Source: BP-464 sp045805505 (GTDB lineage: Bacteria > Actinomycetota > Thermoleophilia > Solirubrobacterales > Solirubrobacteraceae). From it: DNA of 64,000 nucleotides. The stretch lies in contig JBJMLA010000104.1 in NCBI GenBank assembly GCA_045805505.1, positions 1 to 64,000 on the forward strand, given 5' to 3'. The translations under genes were made by a program, and so were the position numbers. Below are positions 61,749-64,000 of this stretch, in pieces; position 1 is the first letter of the stretch, and each line of letters starts with the position of its first letter. The notes beneath the pieces are model-generated. The model was not told the origin of the DNA, did no database searches, and worked only from the letters and a program-made list of their open reading frames with translations.

Positions 61749-62281
61749 GCGCGCTCGCTCTTCCCGCCGGGTCCTCGGCTCCGGCTCGCCGGACGCCGGC
61801 CTGGCTCGACCGCGGCCTGACCGCCGTGATCGTCGCCCTGGGCATCGCCCTCGCACTGGGCCTCGGCCTGCGCGCGTTCGGCCTGACCGCCCTGGTCGAC
61901 TACACCGACAGCATGCGCCCGGCGATCGCCGCCGGCGATGTCGTCGTCGACGAGAACGTCGCGGCGCGCGAGCTGCGCGCCGGCCAGATCGCCTCGATCG
62001 CCGACCCCGCCGACCACGGCCACCTCATCACCCCCCGCGTCGTCTCGGCCACCGTCGACGGCGACCAGGTCGTGATCGTCACGCGCGGCGACGCCAACGA
62101 CGCGAGCGAGCGCTGGACCCTGGGCGCCGATGCGCCGGTCAAGCGCATGGTGGCCCGCGTCCCGTGGGTCGGGCACGCCATCGCCTGGCTCGCGGCTCCG
62201 ACGCTGCGCACCATCCTCATGCTCCTCGCCGCGGCCGCCTTCCTCGGCTACGGGCTGCGCCGGCTTGCGAGGCCCTCGTGA
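61745..62281 (+). CDS. SipW-like signal peptidase with altered catalytic base
   Basis: The 178-residue protein starts at ATG 61745 (ATGA overlap). Two hydrophobic ends (LTAVIVALGIALALGLGLRA and LRTILMLLAAAAFLGYGL) flank a signal peptidase I core with the serine in YTDSMRPAIAAGD and a C-terminal VTRGDANDASERW. At the position of the catalytic His/Lys (THR in the paralogue) the sequence reads LITPRVV, so the base is proline. It may be inactive, use another residue, or need a partner. The gene is coupled on both sides to TasA-like genes. Confidence 0.8.
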   Translation: MSALALPAGSSAPARRTPAWLDRGLTAVIVALGIALALGLGLRAFGLTALVDYTDSMRPAIAAGDVVVDENVAARELRAGQIASIADPADHGHLITPRVVSATVDGDQVVIVTRGDANDASERWTLGADAPVKRMVARVPWVGHAIAWLAAPTLRTILMLLAAAAFLGYGLRRLARPS

Positions 62282-63885
62282 TCCGCGGGCGCTCCTCCAC
62301 CCTTCTCGGCTTCATCGTCACGGCGGCCGTCGCCGTGCCGTCGGCGGCGTTCGTCATGCAGCGCACGCTCGACACGGCGCCCGAGCACCGCATGGAGCTG
62401 ACGTCCTCGACGGGCGCGCTGACCATCGCCAACAGCCGCGACGGCCAGGCGATCCTGACGGCCGCTCCGATGGTCCCCGGCACCAGCACGTCGGGCACGA
62501 TCAACCTCGAGAACACCGGCGACAGCACCGAGACGCTCACGCTCGACGCCGGCCAGGCGACGGACTCGCCCGGCCCGGGCGGCGGCCGCCTGTCCCAGCG
62601 CCTCGTGCTACGGGTCGAAGACGTCTCGACAAGCGTCACCCAGACCGTCTACTCCGGGCCGCTGACGCAGCTCGACCTCGCCGCGCTCGGCACGCTCGAC
62701 AAGCACGAGCGCCGCACCTACCGCTTCGTCGTGACCTTCCCGGACGGTGGCGCGAACGGCGCCGACAACGCCTACCAGGGCTCGTCGGCATCGATCGACT
62801 TCGAATGGCTGATCGCCGCGGGTGGCCCCGCCACGCCCCCGGCCGACGCCCCGCTCGAGCAGCAGGTCGCCGCCGACGCGCCGCAGGCCTACTGGCCGCT
62901 GGACGGGTCGCAGTCGGAGATGAACGACATCTCGGGCAACCACACCGGCGCCTGGTCGAACACCGTGACGACCGCTCCGGGCACGGCCCCGGGCGGCGGC
63001 AAGGCCGCGTTCTTCGACGGCGAGGCCGGCTACGGCTACGTCAACGGGCTCGCGGCGTTCACACAGGCCTACACGGTGGAGGCCTGGGTCAACCCGGCCG
63101 ACAGCAGCGACATGACGATCGTCGAGCACGGCGGCGTCGGCAGCCTGACCATCGAGAACGGGCAGTTCGTCTTCCGGCACCTCGGCACGGCCGTGACCGC
63201 GACGGGCTCCTCCAGCTCGCGCGGCTCCTCGAGCCTGGCCGGCTCGTCGGAGTCCAGCGCCACGCCCGGCACCTGGCACCTCGTCATCGGCACGTGGAAC
63301 GTCGACGGCAGCGCGCGGCTCTACGTCGACGGCGCGCTGGTCGCCCGGGCCACCGTGTCCGGCACGCCCTCCGGGAACTCGACCTTCTTCGTCGGGCGCG
63401 GCAACACGCTCGCCAACTCCTTCTTCCACGGCGCGATGGCGCAGGTCGCCTACTACGGCTCGGATCTCGACGCCGACCGCGTCAACGCGCACTGGCAGGC
63501 CGGCAAGGTCGCCGCGACCGCTCCTCCGGTCGATCCCGGCACCACCGATCCCGGCACCACCGATCCGGGCACGCCGTCGACGCCGAGCACGGACCCGGGC
63601 ACGCCGCCGACGCAGACCCCGACGCAGACGAACCCCGATCAGCCCTCGACGACCTGCCCCGGCTCGGTCGCGGCGCAGGGTGGCCAGTCGAGCATGTGGG
63701 CGATCCTCAACGCTCGCGCCAAGGCTCGCGCCAAGGCGAAGGCCAAGGCGCTCGCCAAGGCCAAGCGCGCCAAGGCCCGCGGGACGTCGCGCGGCAAGAC
63801 CCGTCAGAAGCCCCGCGTCGCCAAGAAGACCAAGCGCACGACCTGCGCGGGCGCCCGGGCGAAGGGATCCAGCCGATCCGGGTAG
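62278..63885 (+). CDS. TasA-like protein with LamG domain and basic tail
   Basis: The 535-residue protein starts at GTG 62278 (GTGA overlap). A signal peptide precedes a TasA-like domain to about residue 185 (INLENTGDSTETLTLDAGQ, then GADNAYQGSSASIDFEW). About 200-415 form a concanavalin/LamG-like jelly roll (AFFDGEAGYGYVNGLAAFTQ; YTVEAWVNPADSSD; TWNVDGSARLYVDGALVA). A Pro/Thr spacer (DPGTTDPGTTDPGTPSTPST) leads to an unusual Lys/Ala/Arg-rich end (RAKAKAKALAKAKRAKARGT) ending near two cysteines. The tail could bind anionic polymers such as teichoic-like glycans, exopolysaccharide or extracellular DNA. It is probably a matrix-associated adhesin. Confidence 0.82.
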   Translation: MIRGRSSTLLGFIVTAAVAVPSAAFVMQRTLDTAPEHRMELTSSTGALTIANSRDGQAILTAAPMVPGTSTSGTINLENTGDSTETLTLDAGQATDSPGPGGGRLSQRLVLRVEDVSTSVTQTVYSGPLTQLDLAALGTLDKHERRTYRFVVTFPDGGANGADNAYQGSSASIDFEWLIAAGGPATPPADAPLEQQVAADAPQAYWPLDGSQSEMNDISGNHTGAWSNTVTTAPGTAPGGGKAAFFDGEAGYGYVNGLAAFTQAYTVEAWVNPADSSDMTIVEHGGVGSLTIENGQFVFRHLGTAVTATGSSSSRGSSSLAGSSESSATPGTWHLVIGTWNVDGSARLYVDGALVARATVSGTPSGNSTFFVGRGNTLANSFFHGAMAQVAYYGSDLDADRVNAHWQAGKVAATAPPVDPGTTDPGTTDPGTPSTPSTDPGTPPTQTPTQTNPDQPSTTCPGSVAAQGGQSSMWAILNARAKARAKAKAKALAKAKRAKARGTSRGKTRQKPRVAKKTKRTTCAGARAKGSSRSG

Positions 63886-63895
63886 CTTGGGTCTC

Positions 63896-64000
63896 ATGGA
63901 GACTCGAGCACTGGGAACGCAGGGCCTGCAGGTCAGCTCCATCGGGCTGGGCTGCATGGGCATGTCGGCCTTCTACGGAGACCGCGACGACGACGAATCG
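63896..64000 (+). CDS. Aldo/keto reductase (5' end only)
   Basis: ATG 63896 opens a frame running off the window after 35 codons. METRALGTQGLQVSSIGLGC is the N-terminal strand pair of the aldo/keto reductase barrel, followed by MGMSAFYGDRDDDES, as in YajO/IolS-type NADPH-dependent reductases. The catalytic Tyr/Lys region lies outside the window. It starts 10 bp after the TasA-LamG gene, but the function suggests it is unrelated. Confidence 0.85.
   Translation, partial: METRALGTQGLQVSSIGLGCMGMSAFYGDRDDDES

Noticed and set aside
63532..63610. Short Pro/Thr-coding repeats as a CRISPR array
   Set aside because: The repeats are in-frame coding repeats in a spacer of the TasA-LamG protein, with no unique spacers.

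Overview
The window is chromosomal DNA from a very GC-rich actinobacterium. A member of the Thermoleophilia (Solirubrobacterales: Solirubrobacter, Conexibacter or Patulibacter-like) is my best guess. This is an inference from base composition, frequent GTG starts, an archaeal-type GTP cyclohydrolase MptA beside the primary sigma factor, a DUF6351 exoprotein and several TasA-like secreted proteins. No rRNA is present to settle it.

Left chromosomal flank (1-6438): an ECF42-type sigma factor, its YCII/DGPF partner and a large P-loop regulator running off the left edge form one minus-strand operon. A secreted beta-helix/Ig-like protein follows.

Genomic island (about 6439-37364): a roughly 31 kb island lies between two copies of a 20-bp sequence. 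One copy is inside a tRNA-Thr gene, next to a tyrosine integrase and an excisionase-like gene. No phage structural genes or transposases are seen. Most of the cargo looks like anti-phage or conflict systems: a DUF1883-TIR protein; a plus-strand run of TIGR04255, two small unknowns, a SHOCT protein and a PD-(D/E)XK-like protein; an HNH protein paired with a Cap4-like nuclease; a small membrane protein paired with a putative HExxH metallopeptidase; a CBS-HEPN protein overlapping a degenerate helicase; a complete class 1 DISARM operon (drmD-drmMI-drmA-drmB-drmC); and, upstream of DISARM, a DUF262-DUF1524-RAMA-DUF4268 nuclease overlapping an alkyltransferase-like gene. The CBS-HEPN/helicase pair and the small membrane protein/HExxH pair are the best candidates for undescribed systems. 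The RAMA fusion beside an adenine-methylating system is the most suggestive link.

Right flank, housekeeping and accessory (37400-55000): tRNA-Thr; a frameshifted CocE/NonD hydrolase; secreted proteins; a methyltransferase; a DHA2 exporter with its MarR regulator; typA; a USP-like protein; a MocR regulator diverging from a membrane protein and a CMD-family protein; tRNA-Tyr; an ECF sigma factor fused to an anti-sigma-like domain; the primary sigma factor; and mptA.

Right end (55000-64000): a tight minus-strand series (EAL protein, TasA-like protein, SipW-like peptidase, PAS histidine kinase, EamA exporter, pgsA). It diverges from a plus-strand series (two TasA-like proteins, a second peptidase lacking its usual catalytic base, and a TasA-LamG protein with a basic tail). 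The two probably build and regulate a secreted surface or fibre matrix. The window ends in an aldo/keto reductase gene.
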